In this document: positions 5,434 to 13,039 of the stretch, one piece after another
Layout of the letters: every line of letters starts with the position of its first letter
Numbering within the stretch: position 1 is the first letter of the stretch
Assembly (NCBI GenBank): GCA_947645965.1
Contig: CANSES010000016.1
Coordinates: forward strand, 1 to 23,035
Length of the DNA stretch: 23,035 bases
Reading direction: 5' to 3'
Source of the DNA: an uncultured Enterorhabdus sp.
GTDB taxonomy: Bacteria; Actinomycetota; Coriobacteriia; Coriobacteriales; Eggerthellaceae
Translations under genes and position numbers: made by a program
The notes under the pieces: generated by a model
What the model saw: only the letters and a program-made list of their open reading frames with translations
The model's database searches: none
What the model was told of the DNA's origin: nothing

Positions 5434-6288
5434 CTAGCAAGGCACGGGCCCGTAGCGCCACATGTGGTTCAGAGGACCGCTGCCGCGACCCAGGTCGAGT
5501 CCGTCCGCCAAAGCGCCGGCCACGTAGGCCTTGGCCTCGCGCACGGCCACGTCCACGGCGAAGCCCTGGGCCAGGTTGCAGGCGATGGCCGAGGAGAGCG
5601 AGCAGCCGGTGCCGTGGGTGTTGGCGGTCTCGATACGCGGCCCGCGCAGCCAGATGCGCTCGCCGTGGACCAGGCGCAGATAGTCGTCGGCCGTGTCGGG
5701 CTCGCCCACCCCATGGCCGCCCTTGATCATGATGGCGGGCACGCTCGGCGCCCCTTCTCCGTCATCGGGCGCCGTGGCTGCGGCGGCCACGCAGCGCTCG
5801 GCGATCAGCTCGGCGGCGCGCTGCACGTCCTCGGGACAGGCGATGGCCATGCCCGCGAGCACCTCGGCCTCGGGGATGTTGGGGGTGATCACCTCGGCCA
5901 GGGGGAATAGATGCGCCACCAGCGCGTCCACGGCCTCATCGGCGATGAGCGCCGAGCCCGAGGTGGCCACCATCACCGGATCGACCACGATGTGCGCGGC
6001 CCTATGACGGCGCAGCCCGTCGGCGATGGCCCGCACGATGGCGGGCGACGACACCATGCCCACCTTCACCGCGTCGGGGCGGATGTCGTCGAACACCACG
6101 TCGATCTGCTGGGCCACAAAGGCCGGCTCCACTTCTTCCACCCCGTAGACGCCCGTGGTGTTCTGGGCCGTCAGGGCCGTCACCACGCTCTCGGCGAACA
6201 GCTGGTGGGAGCAGATGGTCTTCATATCAGCCTGGATACCCGCGCCTCCGCTGGAATCGGAGCCGGCGATGGTGAGAACTGCTTTCAT
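5434..6288 (-). CDS. thiD: Hydroxymethylpyrimidine/phosphomethylpyrimidine kinase
   Basis: The enzyme (284 aa) phosphorylates HMP and then HMP-P to HMP-PP, the pyrimidine half used by ThiE. The ribokinase-fold signature is complete. It opens with the substrate loop TIAGSDSSGGAGIQAD (6-21), and has DAVKVGMVSS and VVDPVMVATSG in the middle. The anion-hole motif ANTHGTGCSLSSAI near the end carries the catalytic Cys. An extra Ala/Asp/Gly-rich stretch (around residues 180-195, before AIMIKGGHG) makes it slightly longer than the usual ~265 aa. It is the last gene of the thiC transcript, 6 bases after the hydrolase gene, and a strong terminator follows. It could also salvage exogenous HMP. Confidence 0.95.
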   Translation of the reverse strand: MKAVLTIAGSDSSGGAGIQADMKTICSHQLFAESVVTALTAQNTTGVYGVEEVEPAFVAQQIDVVFDDIRPDAVKVGMVSSPAIVRAIADGLRRHRAAHIVVDPVMVATSGSALIADEAVDALVAHLFPLAEVITPNIPEAEVLAGMAIACPEDVQRAAELIAERCVAAAATAPDDGEGAPSVPAIMIKGGHGVGEPDTADDYLRLVHGERIWLRGPRIETANTHGTGCSLSSAIACNLAQGFAVDVAVREAKAYVAGALADGLDLGRGSGPLNHMWRYGPVPC

Positions 6289-6294
6289 AGGGGC

Positions 6295-6891
6295 CTACCC
6301 TTCGATGAACTTCACGGCCTCATCGGTATCGATGACCTTCGCAGCGTAGCACACCTTCATATACTCGATGCCCTCTTCCTGGTTTCCCACGAGGAAGGTT
6401 GCCGTCGCGTCATCCACCACGATGATATTGAAGTTGTTGAAGTAGGCATCGGCCACGGTGTGCTTCACGCAGATGTTCGTGTCCATGCCGCAGCAGATGA
6501 GCGTGTCCACCCCCAGCTCGTTCAGCAACAGGAGCAGCCCGGTCTGGAAGAAGCCGCTGTAGCGGCGCTTCTCCACCACATAATCGGTGGGCTGCGGGTC
6601 CAGCAGCGGGGACGTCTGGGCCTGGGGAGTGCCGGCGATACCGTGGTTGCCCCACAGGGCCAGCTCGCGGTCGATGCCGGGCAGGTGCGCGTCGTTGGAG
6701 AAGATGACGGGCATGCCGGCGGCGCGGGCGGCCGTGGTCAGGCGCGCCGTCTGCTGCATGGGGGGCAGCAGCAGCGCCTCCAAAGGCGTGCCCGTGGGAT
6801 CGCTCAGCTCGTCGATGACGAGCAGGGCGCACTTCGCGCGGTCGATGGCGTCCAGATTCACCAGATCGTTGTTGTTCTCGTCTCCCAGCAT
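6295..6891 (-). CDS. Isochorismatase-fold cysteine hydrolase inside the thiamine operon
   Basis: A 198-residue cytoplasmic protein of the isochorismatase/nicotinamidase superfamily. The catalytic triad is visible: Asp27 (LLVID), Lys108 (VVEKRRYSGF) and the nucleophile Cys141 (GMDTNICVKHT). D67-A-H69 and H83 could form the metal-type site seen in nicotinamidases. The residue after LLVID is Glu rather than the usual Met/Gln pair. Family members cleave amides, carbamates or isochorismate ether bonds, so the substrate is open. The gene sits between thiE and thiD, 63 bases after thiE, with its own AGAGGA ribosome-binding site. This suggests a task in thiamine metabolism, such as hydrolysing a damaged pyrimidine or a salvage amide. 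It could equally be a co-transcribed nicotinamidase-like enzyme. Confidence 0.88.
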   Translation of the reverse strand: MLGDENNNDLVNLDAIDRAKCALLVIDELSDPTGTPLEALLLPPMQQTARLTTAARAAGMPVIFSNDAHLPGIDRELALWGNHGIAGTPQAQTSPLLDPQPTDYVVEKRRYSGFFQTGLLLLLNELGVDTLICCGMDTNICVKHTVADAYFNNFNIIVVDDATATFLVGNQEEGIEYMKVCYAAKVIDTDEAVKFIEG

Positions 6892-6954
6892 GATCGTCCT
6901 CTCTCGATGGCGGCCGCAAGGCGGCCCGGCCAGGGTTTGCAGGTGGCCCCTCCC

Positions 6955-7605
6955 TTAGCGGGGCAGTACCCCATCCATGATACGGGAAAGCTCGCGCGTG
7001 GCCGCCGCTATATCGTCGGCGGCGAAGATGGCGCTCACCACGGCGGCGCCGTCCACGGCCAGGTCGGACAAAAGCGGCAAAGTGTCTGCATTGATGCCGC
7101 CAATGGCCACGATGGGGATGTCCACCGCCGCGGCAATGGCGCAAAACTCCTCGGGCGAGAGCACGCCGGCCTCGGGCTTGGTGGCCGTGCCGCGCACGCC
7201 GCCCACCCCCAGGTAGTCGGCCCCAGCCGCCTCGGCGGCGCGGGCCTGGGCCACCGTCTGCACCGACACGCCCACGATGGCCTCGGGACCGAGCAGCGCC
7301 CGGGCCCGCTCGCAGGCCATGTCGTCCTGGCCCACGTGCACCCCGTCGGCGCCCACGGCCCGCGCCACTTCCACCGCGTCGTTCACGACGAAGGGAACGC
7401 CGGCGGCCCGGCACAGGGCCAAGAGTTCGGCGGCCTCCGTGCGCAGGGTGGCCTCGTCGGCCCCCTTGTGGCGCAGCTGCACAAAGGTGGCCCCGCCCTC
7501 AAGCGCCTCTTCCACGCACGAGGCCAGGGTGCGCTCCCCCAGCCACGCATTGTCGGTCACCGCGTATAAGCGCAGCGCGGCCTTCAGATTTTTCTTATCG
7601 AACAC
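6955..7605 (-). CDS. thiE: Thiamine-phosphate synthase
   Basis: ThiE (216 aa) joins HMP-PP with thiazole phosphate to make thiamine monophosphate. It is a TIM barrel with the family motifs in order: [33 protein letters not shown] (Mg-diphosphate site), and [15 protein letters not shown] in place of the common GPxFPTxTK loop. A GTG start at 7605 is chosen because GAGGGGAG precedes it at 5 bases and because it gives the usual family length. An in-frame ATG at 7638 would overlap thiC by 44 bases. With the GTG start the gene still overlaps the thiC stop by 11 bases, so translation is probably coupled. It needs thiazole from elsewhere, as no thiazole gene is in the window. Confidence 0.93.
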   Translation of the reverse strand: MFDKKNLKAALRLYAVTDNAWLGERTLASCVEEALEGGATFVQLRHKGADEATLRTEAAELLALCRAAGVPFVVNDAVEVARAVGADGVHVGQDDMACERARALLGPEAIVGVSVQTVAQARAAEAAGADYLGVGGVRGTATKPEAGVLSPEEFCAIAAAVDIPIVAIGGINADTLPLLSDLAVDGAAVVSAIFAADDIAAATRELSRIMDGVLPR

Positions 7606-8980
7606 GACCGCTCCCCTCTTCCGCATCCAGGTTGACAACCAAACCGTCCATGATGTCGTTCACCGTCTTCATGGCGCACATCTTGCCGCACATGGTGCAG
7701 GTGCCCTCGGTGGAGGGCGGGGCGCTCTCGAAGACGGCGCGGGCGCGGGCCGGATCCAGGGCCAGGTCGAACATCTCGTCCCAGGCCACGCGGCGCCGGG
7801 CGTCGCTCATGCGGTTGTCGCGCTCGCGGGCACCGGGCACGCCCTTGGCGATGTCGGCTGCGTGGGCGGCGATCTTCGTGGCCACCAATCCCTCGCGCAC
7901 ATCGGCCGCATCGGGCAGGCGCAGATGCTCGGCCGGGGTCACATAGCACAGAAAGTCGGCGCCCGTGGTGGCCGCGATGGCGCCGCCGATGGCGGCCGTG
8001 ATGTGGTCGTAGCCGGGGGCGATGTCGGTTACGAGCGGCCCCAGCACGTAGAAGGGGGCGTCATGGCACAGGCGCTTCTGCAGCTTCATGTTGGCGGCGA
8101 TCTCATCCAGCGCCATATGCCCTGGGCCCTCCACCATCACCTGGACGCCCGCGTCCCAGGCCCGGCGCGTGAGCTTCCCCAGCTCCACCAACTCGGTGAT
8201 CTGGGCGGCATCGGTGCCGTCGTAGCCGCTGCCGGGACGCATGGCGTCGCCGAGCGAGATGGTCACGTCGTGCTCGTGCAGGATGGCCAGCACCTCGTCG
8301 TAGTACTCGTAGAAGGGGTTCTCGCGCCCCGTGGCCTCCATCCAGGCGAAGATGAGCGAGCCGCCGCGGGACACGATGTTGGTGAGGCGCCCCGTCTCCT
8401 TGAAGGACTCGATAACCCGGCGGTTCATGCCCGCGTGGATGGTGACGAAGTCCACGCCATCCTCCGCGTGGGCCCGCACCACTTCCAAGAAGTCTTCGGG
8501 CGTGATGGCGATGAGGGCCTTTTCCAAATAGCCGATGGCGTCGTACATGGGCACCGTGCCGATCATGGCCGGCGACTGCTCGATGAGCTTCGTGCGGAAG
8601 GCGGCCGTCTTGCCGGAGTTCGACAGGTCCATGATGGCGTCGGCCCCCAGCTCCAGGGCCACGGCCACCTTCTCCCATTCCGTGGCCCCGTCGGCCATGT
8701 CCCCCGAGATGCCGAGGTTCACATTCACCTTGGTGGTCAGCGGCACGCCGTCCAAGGTAGAGCCCACCCCACCCGGCACCAGGCTTGCGTGGTGAATGTT
8801 GGCGGGAATGGCGATGCGGCCCATGGCCACGGCGGCGCGGATGGCCTCGGGATCGCGGCCCTCGGCAGCGGCCACGGCAGCCATCTGGGGCGTGACGACG
8901 CCCGCACGGGCGTAATCGATCTGGGTGACGGGTGCGCCCGAGGTGGCGCAGGATACAGAGGTCGTGCGATCTTCGATCAT
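7595..8980 (-). CDS. thiC: Phosphomethylpyrimidine synthase (radical SAM, ThiC)
   Basis: ThiC (461 aa) rearranges aminoimidazole ribotide to HMP phosphate using a [4Fe-4S] cluster and SAM. Characteristic stretches include [80 protein letters not shown] and [14 protein letters not shown]. The cluster cysteines near the C-terminus are C428, C431 and C435, read from the DNA as C-x2-C-x3-C, one residue tighter than the textbook C-x2-C-x4-C. It lacks the long N-terminal region of the E. coli enzyme, like the short anaerobe form. The ATG at 8980 is chosen over an upstream in-frame start because AAGGGAG precedes it and because upstream sequence is the TPP riboswitch. It is the first gene of the operon. 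Confidence 0.97.
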   Translation of the reverse strand: MIEDRTTSVSCATSGAPVTQIDYARAGVVTPQMAAVAAAEGRDPEAIRAAVAMGRIAIPANIHHASLVPGGVGSTLDGVPLTTKVNVNLGISGDMADGATEWEKVAVALELGADAIMDLSNSGKTAAFRTKLIEQSPAMIGTVPMYDAIGYLEKALIAITPEDFLEVVRAHAEDGVDFVTIHAGMNRRVIESFKETGRLTNIVSRGGSLIFAWMEATGRENPFYEYYDEVLAILHEHDVTISLGDAMRPGSGYDGTDAAQITELVELGKLTRRAWDAGVQVMVEGPGHMALDEIAANMKLQKRLCHDAPFYVLGPLVTDIAPGYDHITAAIGGAIAATTGADFLCYVTPAEHLRLPDAADVREGLVATKIAAHAADIAKGVPGARERDNRMSDARRRVAWDEMFDLALDPARARAVFESAPPSTEGTCTMCGKMCAMKTVNDIMDGLVVNLDAEEGSGRVR

Positions 8981-8984
8981 GGAA

Positions 8985-9085
8985 CTCCCTTCGTTGGCAT
9001 TACCCACAGCAGGTTCGGCGGGTCGAAGCGTTGCGGCGCCTCCTCTCAGCCTGCCCGGCCGCCCATGCGGCTGCAAGCTCCCCAG
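8985..9085 (-). promoter_or_regulatory. TPP riboswitch (thi box) controlling thiC
   Basis: On the minus strand the conserved TPP aptamer elements occur in order: GGGGAGC (9077-9083), GCTGAGA (9044-9050), ACCC, GAACCTG (9010-9016), then GGGTAATGCCAACG (8992-9005) and AAGGGAG. The final AAGGGAG (8985-8991) closes the aptamer and is also the thiC ribosome-binding site, 4 bases before the ATG. Regulation is therefore most simply translational: TPP binding closes P1 and hides the site. No separate terminator fits in the 4-base gap. Confidence 0.95.
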
Positions 9086-9103
9086 ATATGCGGTTGCCAG
9101 ATC

Positions 9104-9109
9104 AGTATA
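9104..9109 (-). promoter_or_regulatory. Candidate -10 box of the thiC operon
   Basis: TATACT on the minus strand lies about 20 bases before the aptamer, which fits a transcript starting near 9097. No good -35 is present, so the call is weak. Readthrough from thiN, whose stop is 25 bases upstream, may contribute. Confidence 0.35.
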
Positions 9110-9133
9110 GGGAACCCTGCGGCGACGCGGGGG

Positions 9134-9760
9134 CTATAGGGGCAGGAACACGGCCAAGGTGCCGCTTTCGACGGAGATGCGGGCGGCCGTGCCCACCATC
9201 TCGTTGGACAGGCCCCAACTCGTGCGATTGGTGAGCGTCGCGTCGGTCAGGCCGTACTTCAACCCCGTCTCGTTCACACCCCGGGCCTCGTCAGACAGGG
9301 AGAACACCGAGACGATGCCCTCGTCGGCCGCCTCAATGGCCAGCTCGCCGGGTCCGGCGAGCAGCACGATGCGCTCTCGCTCCCCCACGGCCTCCACCTT
9401 CAAGCCCCGCTCGGCGAAGGCGGCCAGCAGCAGCAGGTTCGCCAGGGTGTGGTCGAGCCGGCCGCCCAGCACGCCGTAGACCACCACGGCCTCGGCCCCA
9501 CGGGCCACGGCCTCTTCCAGGGCCAGCTCCATATCCGAGGCATCCTTTTCGGGGGGAAACCTGCGCACGGGCACGTCTTCGGGCGCATAGCCCAGCGAGT
9601 CGAAGTCGCCCAGGACCAGATCGGGCACGCAGCCCCCCGTCGCGAGCGAGGCGAAGCCGCCGTCGGCGGCGATGACCGCGTCGAAGGCACTGGCCGCGCG
9701 CCGAGCGGCGAAATGGGCGCCATTGAAATCCGAGGCGCCGACGAGGGCGAAGGTGGTCAC
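9134..9760 (-). CDS. thiN: Thiamine pyrophosphokinase
   Basis: The enzyme (208 aa) transfers pyrophosphate from ATP to thiamine, giving TPP directly. Family motifs are plain: VIAADGGF, DLVLGDFDSLG, PPEKDASDMELAL and GVLGGRLDHTLANL, which form the Mg-ATP and thiamine sites. A beta-rich C-terminal domain completes it. A GTG start at 9760 is preferred because AGGGAG lies 4-5 bases before it. An in-frame ATG at 9778 has no clear site. It lies upstream of the riboswitch on the same strand, so it may escape TPP control. ThiN uses free thiamine (salvage), whereas ThiE makes the monophosphate, so either a ThiL kinase elsewhere or a phosphatase must connect the two. Confidence 0.93.
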   Translation of the reverse strand: MTTFALVGASDFNGAHFAARRAASAFDAVIAADGGFASLATGGCVPDLVLGDFDSLGYAPEDVPVRRFPPEKDASDMELALEEAVARGAEAVVVYGVLGGRLDHTLANLLLLAAFAERGLKVEAVGERERIVLLAGPGELAIEAADEGIVSVFSLSDEARGVNETGLKYGLTDATLTNRTSWGLSNEMVGTAARISVESGTLAVFLPL

Positions 9761-9769
9761 GGGTCTCCC

Positions 9770-9797
9770 TTTCAACATTCGTTCTTTCTGCTACAAT
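9770..9797 (+). promoter_or_regulatory. Probable rnpB promoter
   Basis: A -10 TACAAT (9792-9797) lies 7 bases before the predicted RNA start, with TTTCAA (9770-9775) 16 bases upstream as a poor -35. The position suits rnpB. It overlaps the divergent thiN start region. Confidence 0.45.
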
Positions 9798-9803
9798 ACC
9801 ACA

Positions 9804-10177
9804 GGCGAGCGGGCCAGACGGTCGCGTACCCCTTGGGGTGCGAGGAAAGTCCGGGCTCCGCAGGGCAAGATGCCAGCTAACGGCTGGGCGGGGCGACCCG
9901 ACGGACAGTGCCACAGAAAAGAAAACTCCCCTGCTCGGAACATGCAGCGCAAGCCGCATGCGCGACACAGGGGAAAAGCTGAAACGGTGCGGTAAGAGCG
10001 CACCAGCGCGGCGGTAACGTCGCGGCTTGGTAAACCCCATCTGGAGCAAGCGCAAATAGGAGCGCCACACGGTTGCCCGCCGTGCGCTCGGGTTGCGTGC
10101 TAGAGGCGCGAGGCGACTCGCGTTCGAGATAAATGGCCGTCCCAAGACAGAACCCGGCTTACAAGCCCGCTCGCCTC
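9804..10177 (+). ncRNA. rnpB: RNase P RNA, class A
   Basis: The catalytic RNA of RNase P trims the 5' leaders of tRNA precursors together with the RnpA protein. The universal cores are present: GAGGAAAGTCCGGGCTCC near the 5' end, then GACGGACAGTGCCACAGAAA, GGTAAGAGCGCACC, GGTAAACCCC, GAGCAAG with AAATAGG, and AGATAAATGGCCG with ACAGAACCCGGCTTAC near the 3' end. The ends are set by P1: GGCGAGCGGGC (9804-9814) pairs with GCCCGCTCGCC (10165-10175). A long P12-type hairpin (about 9925-9976) is also visible. The length (~374 bases) is normal. It matures the tRNAs encoded elsewhere in the window but is transcribed alone. Confidence 0.97.
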
Positions 10178-10186
10178 CATTGCAAA

Positions 10187-10212
10187 AGAAAAGGCCCCGT
10201 GGGGCCTTTTCC
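10187..10212. terminator. Bidirectional terminator between rnpB and divIVA
   Basis: A perfect 10-bp stem, AAAAGGCCCC (10189-10198) with GGGGCCTTTT (10201-10210) and a 2-base tip, carries A-runs and T-runs on both sides. It can end rnpB from the left and the division cluster from the right, whose last stop codon is 31 bases away. Confidence 0.9.
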
Positions 10213-10240
10213 ATTCTACCGGGGCGTTTTCGCCTATCGC

Positions 10241-11065
10241 TTAATCAATCTCTTCGAACTCGAAATCGTCGGCGTCGCCGAAGCCGGAGAGGTCCTTCTC
10301 GTAGGGAGAGGCGACCGGGGTGGCGGCGGCCACGGCGATGCCGGCGGCAGCGGCCGGAACAGCCGGGGCGGCAGGCGTCACGTAGGACGAGGGAGCCACG
10401 TACTCGTCGATCTCGAAGTTGCCGGTGAGGCCGGCGGCCACGTCGTACTCGCCATCGGCCACGGCAGCGGCGGCGGGCACGTTGGCGCCGATGTCGGCCA
10501 GCTTGCGGGAGGCATCGGCGATGATGTCCTTCAGCAGGTCGGCGTACTCCTCGCGAGCATCCTCGCGGTCGTCCTGCAACTTGCGGATGGCATCCACCAC
10601 GTCCTGGCGATCGGTGTTGGCGCGATCGATGATGCGCTGGGCCTCGTCGCGGGCGTCCTGGATGGTCTCGGTGGCGTTCGCATTGGCCTTGGCCAGAATC
10701 TCGTCGGCCGAGCGCTGGGCGATGATGAGGGCCTGGGCGATGGCGTTGTCGTCGGCGCGCTTGTCGGCCAACTGGCGCTCCAGGTCGCTGATGATGGCAT
10801 CCTTCTGGGCCAGCTGGGCATCCAGCTCGGAGGTGTCCACCGTCGCCACAGCCGTCTCGGTGATGGCCACCGTGGAAGAAGCCGGGGCGTCGAAGCCGCT
10901 GAAGCGATCCTCTTCCAACTGGGCCTGCAGGTGGGCGATGGTGTCGTTCAGCACATCGATCTCATCGGCAACATGCTCGAGGAACACGTCCACTTCGTCG
11001 ACATCGTAGCCCTTGCGGTCGATGGAGAAGCTCTGATTGTGGATGTCAGAAGCAGTGATAGTCAT
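10241..11065 (-). CDS. divIVA: DivIVA-domain coiled-coil protein (Wag31-like)
   Basis: A 274-residue cytoplasmic scaffold that binds curved membrane and, in actinobacteria, directs polar growth or septum placement. The N-terminal DivIVA module (about 1-40) has the signature DIHNQSF followed by RKGYDVDEVDVFLEHVADEID, with hydrophobic residues for membrane contact. A variable linker (55-80) leads to a long coiled coil (about 80-190) rich in Glu, Asp, Arg and Ala heptads. The tail (195-274) is Ala/Pro/Val-rich and ends very acidic (DADDFEFEEID). It is the last gene of the cluster, 54 bases after yggT, and a terminator follows. The rough length and layout match Wag31, although the tail sequence does not look conserved. 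Confidence 0.92.
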   Translation of the reverse strand: MTITASDIHNQSFSIDRKGYDVDEVDVFLEHVADEIDVLNDTIAHLQAQLEEDRFSGFDAPASSTVAITETAVATVDTSELDAQLAQKDAIISDLERQLADKRADDNAIAQALIIAQRSADEILAKANANATETIQDARDEAQRIIDRANTDRQDVVDAIRKLQDDREDAREEYADLLKDIIADASRKLADIGANVPAAAAVADGEYDVAAGLTGNFEIDEYVAPSSYVTPAAPAVPAAAAGIAVAAATPVASPYEKDLSGFGDADDFEFEEID

Positions 11066-11119
11066 GGCTTACCTGGCCCTTCTTACGTTGCTGTTGCTAT
11101 CTGAATGCCGGTCGCTTGA

Positions 11120-11377
11120 CTAGAAGAGCCACGCCAGCAAACGTACCCCGAATTGTAGTACAAGCAAGGCGATGATGGGAGTCACGTCCACCATACCTCC
11201 AAGGGGCGGGATGAGTTTTTTGAACAAATTGAGGAAGGGGTCGCACAGCTTCCCCAACGCCCGGTAGATGTCGCCGATAACGCCGCTCTGGGTGTTGGGC
11301 AGCCACGACATCATCACGTACACGAAGATGATCATGGAATAGGCGTTCGCGAGCTGCGCAATAAGGCTGATCAGCAT
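11120..11377 (-). CDS. yggT: YggT-family small membrane protein
   Basis: An 85-residue inner-membrane protein with one hydrophobic segment at about 3-25, the family stretch around CDPFLNLFKKLIPPLGGMVDVTPIIALLVLQF, and a second segment at 64-84. The usual family form has about 90 residues and this order of elements. Its molecular function is not settled; in Gram-positive dcw clusters it sits between sepF and divIVA, as here, and may help with envelope or osmotic tolerance. AAAGGAG lies 5 bases before its ATG, and it starts 36 bases after the sepF stop. Confidence 0.88.
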   Translation of the reverse strand: MLISLIAQLANAYSMIIFVYVMMSWLPNTQSGVIGDIYRALGKLCDPFLNLFKKLIPPLGGMVDVTPIIALLVLQFGVRLLAWLF

Positions 11378-11413
11378 AGAAGCTCCTTTGGAAAACGCGA
11401 GGACGGCGCCAGC

Positions 11414-12229
11414 TTAGGCCAGACCCTGGCTGCGCAGATAGGAGCGCTCGCCCTCGGACAGTTCGTTGATGCGCGTCAGCGCGAAGACCTTGTTCCCCAC
11501 GCTTTCGACGTTGGCGTCCAGGGCGCTGGCCACGCCGAAGGAGAAGTCGAGGATGCGCTTGGCCAGGGCATCGGGCGTGCCCGTCAGGCACAGCACCACC
11601 GCATCGCCCAGCTTCAGCGCCGTGGCGATGGCCTCGGCGTCGTTGTAGGCCATGGGCTTGATCACCTTCAGCGTGCGGGACGGCGTGGTGCGCGCCGCTG
11701 CGGCGGCCCCGAAGGTGGGACGGCCGCTGCCGGCACTCGGACGCTCGTCCTGGGGAGAGGTCGTGGGCTCGAACAGCGAGTTCAGCCCCTCGGAGCGGGC
11801 CGTGTGGGCCGCCGAGGCCGCCGCGGAGGCGGCAGCGGTGCCCTCGGGGGTCATCTGGGGCGGCAGCGAGGAATCCACCATGGTGCGGAACGAGTTGGAT
11901 CCGCTCGTCCGACGGCTGGACACGCCATCGCGCTCCCCCAAGCTGGGCACCTGGGTGCGGGCGCGCACATCGTCGATGGACACGAGGCGCGGCATGGAAG
12001 AGCGACCCGCCGAGCGGCCCCCCACCTCGCGGGTGGTCACCGAGCTGTAGGGATCGTAGCGCGACGAAGAGGACGAGCGCTCGTAGCTCTCGTCGTAGCC
12101 GTACTCGCCGTAGTCTTCCTCGTCGTACTCTTCGTAGTCGTCGTAGTATTCCTCGTAGTCGTCTTTGCGACCGAAGCCCAGCTTCGACTTAATATCGCCG
12201 AACATGCGCTTGCCGTCGTTCAGGTCCAT
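11414..12229 (-). CDS. sepF: SepF, membrane anchor of FtsZ, with long acidic/disordered N-terminal half
   Basis: SepF links FtsZ filaments to the membrane and is the likely anchor here because no ftsA is present in the cluster. The conserved SepF domain is at the C-terminus (about 184-262; RTLKVIKPMAYNDAEAIATAL...LGDAVVLCL...GVASALDANVESVGNKVFAL). A short N-terminal helix (5-20, MFGDIKSKLGFG) is the membrane-binding part. Between them lies an unusually long linker, beginning with an Asp/Glu/Tyr tract (23-50) and then Ser/Ala-rich, which brings the protein to 271 aa against the common 150-220. The ATG at 12229 has AGGAGG 4 bases upstream. It follows yggS after a 117-base gap with a strong hairpin. 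Confidence 0.92.
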   Translation of the reverse strand: MDLNDGKRMFGDIKSKLGFGRKDDYEEYYDDYEEYDEEDYGEYGYDESYERSSSSSRYDPYSSVTTREVGGRSAGRSSMPRLVSIDDVRARTQVPSLGERDGVSSRRTSGSNSFRTMVDSSLPPQMTPEGTAAASAAASAAHTARSEGLNSLFEPTTSPQDERPSAGSGRPTFGAAAAARTTPSRTLKVIKPMAYNDAEAIATALKLGDAVVLCLTGTPDALAKRILDFSFGVASALDANVESVGNKVFALTRINELSEGERSYLRSQGLA

Positions 12230-12267
12230 GGGGCCTCCTGCTTTACGTTCCGAGTATCCGCGCGGCA

Positions 12268-12300
12268 GCGCCCTGCTGGCCCGAAAAGGGCCGAGGGCGC
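12268..12300 (-). promoter_or_regulatory. Stable stem-loop in the sepF leader
   Basis: Outer arms GCGCCCT/AGGGCGC (12268-12274 and 12294-12300) and an inner GGCCC/GGGCC pair make a two-part stem with a small internal loop. It is 38 bases before the sepF ATG and is not followed by a T-run. It may be an mRNA processing or stabilising structure. A weak TATACC box (12312-12317) lies just before it. Confidence 0.4.
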
Positions 12301-12346
12301 CTCGGCGGCCTGGTATAGTCCGCCCACCATCATAACAGGTTCGCCG

Positions 12347-13039
12347 CTACTCCTCGAAAGATTCGCTAAAGATCGCACGGCCGATGCGCACAATCGTGGC
12401 GCCGCAGGCAATGGCGCAGGGCCAGTCCTCGCTCATGCCCATGGACAGTTCCGTGAACACCGCGGCCTCATCGGGGGCCAAAGTGGCGCGGATCTCGTCG
12501 GCCAACGTCGCCAAACCGCGGAAGGTGGCCTCGGCGCGGGCACTGTCGCCCTGGGGCGCCATGGTCATGAGGCCGCGCACGCGCACATGGGGCAGGGCCG
12601 CCACGGCCCGCACGAGACCGGGGGCCTCCTTAGGGGTCGCACCGCTCTTGGACGCCTCGCTGGACACGTTCACCTCGATGAGCACGTCCTGCACCTTCCC
12701 CGCCGCCGCAGCCGCCCGATCGATCTTCTCGGCGTGGCGAAGCTGGTAGAGGGAGTGGATGAGCACCGAGGCACCCACGATCTCGGGAATGCGCCGCGAC
12801 TGGATGTTGCCGATGAAGTGCCAGCGCAGCGCAGGGAACTGGTCGGCCCGGGCCGCCAGCTGTTCGGGACGGTTCTCGCCGAAGTCCACGGCACCGCCGG
12901 CCGCGGCATCGGCCACCTCGTCCGGCCCCACGGTCTTCGATACCGCGACGACACGCACTTCAGACGGCACTCGCCCGCACCGTTCGCACACCGCGGCCAC
13001 TTCGTCAACGACGCGCTGATAGCGGTTACTCACGCTCAA
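12347..13039 (-). CDS. yggS: YggS/PROSC-family PLP-binding protein (PLP homeostasis)
   Basis: A 230-residue single-domain PLP protein with an alanine-racemase-like N-terminal fold and no known catalysis; it buffers pyridoxal phosphate and affects amino and keto acid balance. The PLP lysine is K35 in VVAVSKTV. Other family segments are FGENRPEQL, WHFIGNIQSRR, VLIEVNVSSEASKSG, VRGLMTMAPQGD and LSMGMSEDWPCAI...TIVRIGRAIF. A TTG start at 13039 is favoured by AAAGGTGA 5 bases upstream. A GTG at 13033 is the alternative. The TTG start makes it overlap the pgeF stop by 14 bases, suggesting translational coupling. The frame stays open further upstream but that part is pgeF in another frame. Confidence 0.92.
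   Translation of the reverse strand: MSVSNRYQRVVDEVAAVCERCGRVPSEVRVVAVSKTVGPDEVADAAAGGAVDFGENRPEQLAARADQFPALRWHFIGNIQSRRIPEIVGASVLIHSLYQLRHAEKIDRAAAAAGKVQDVLIEVNVSSEASKSGATPKEAPGLVRAVAALPHVRVRGLMTMAPQGDSARAEATFRGLATLADEIRATLAPDEAAVFTELSMGMSEDWPCAIACGATIVRIGRAIFSESFEE

Noticed and set aside
5911..9139. Long plus-strand open frames (552 and 620 codons) opposite the thiamine genes
   Set aside because: They lie antisense to thiD, the hydrolase, thiE and thiC, cross gene boundaries and the riboswitch, and show no family motifs.
9804..10428. Small open frames over and just after rnpB
   Set aside because: The region is a well-defined structural RNA followed by a terminator; the frames have no ribosome-binding sites or motifs.
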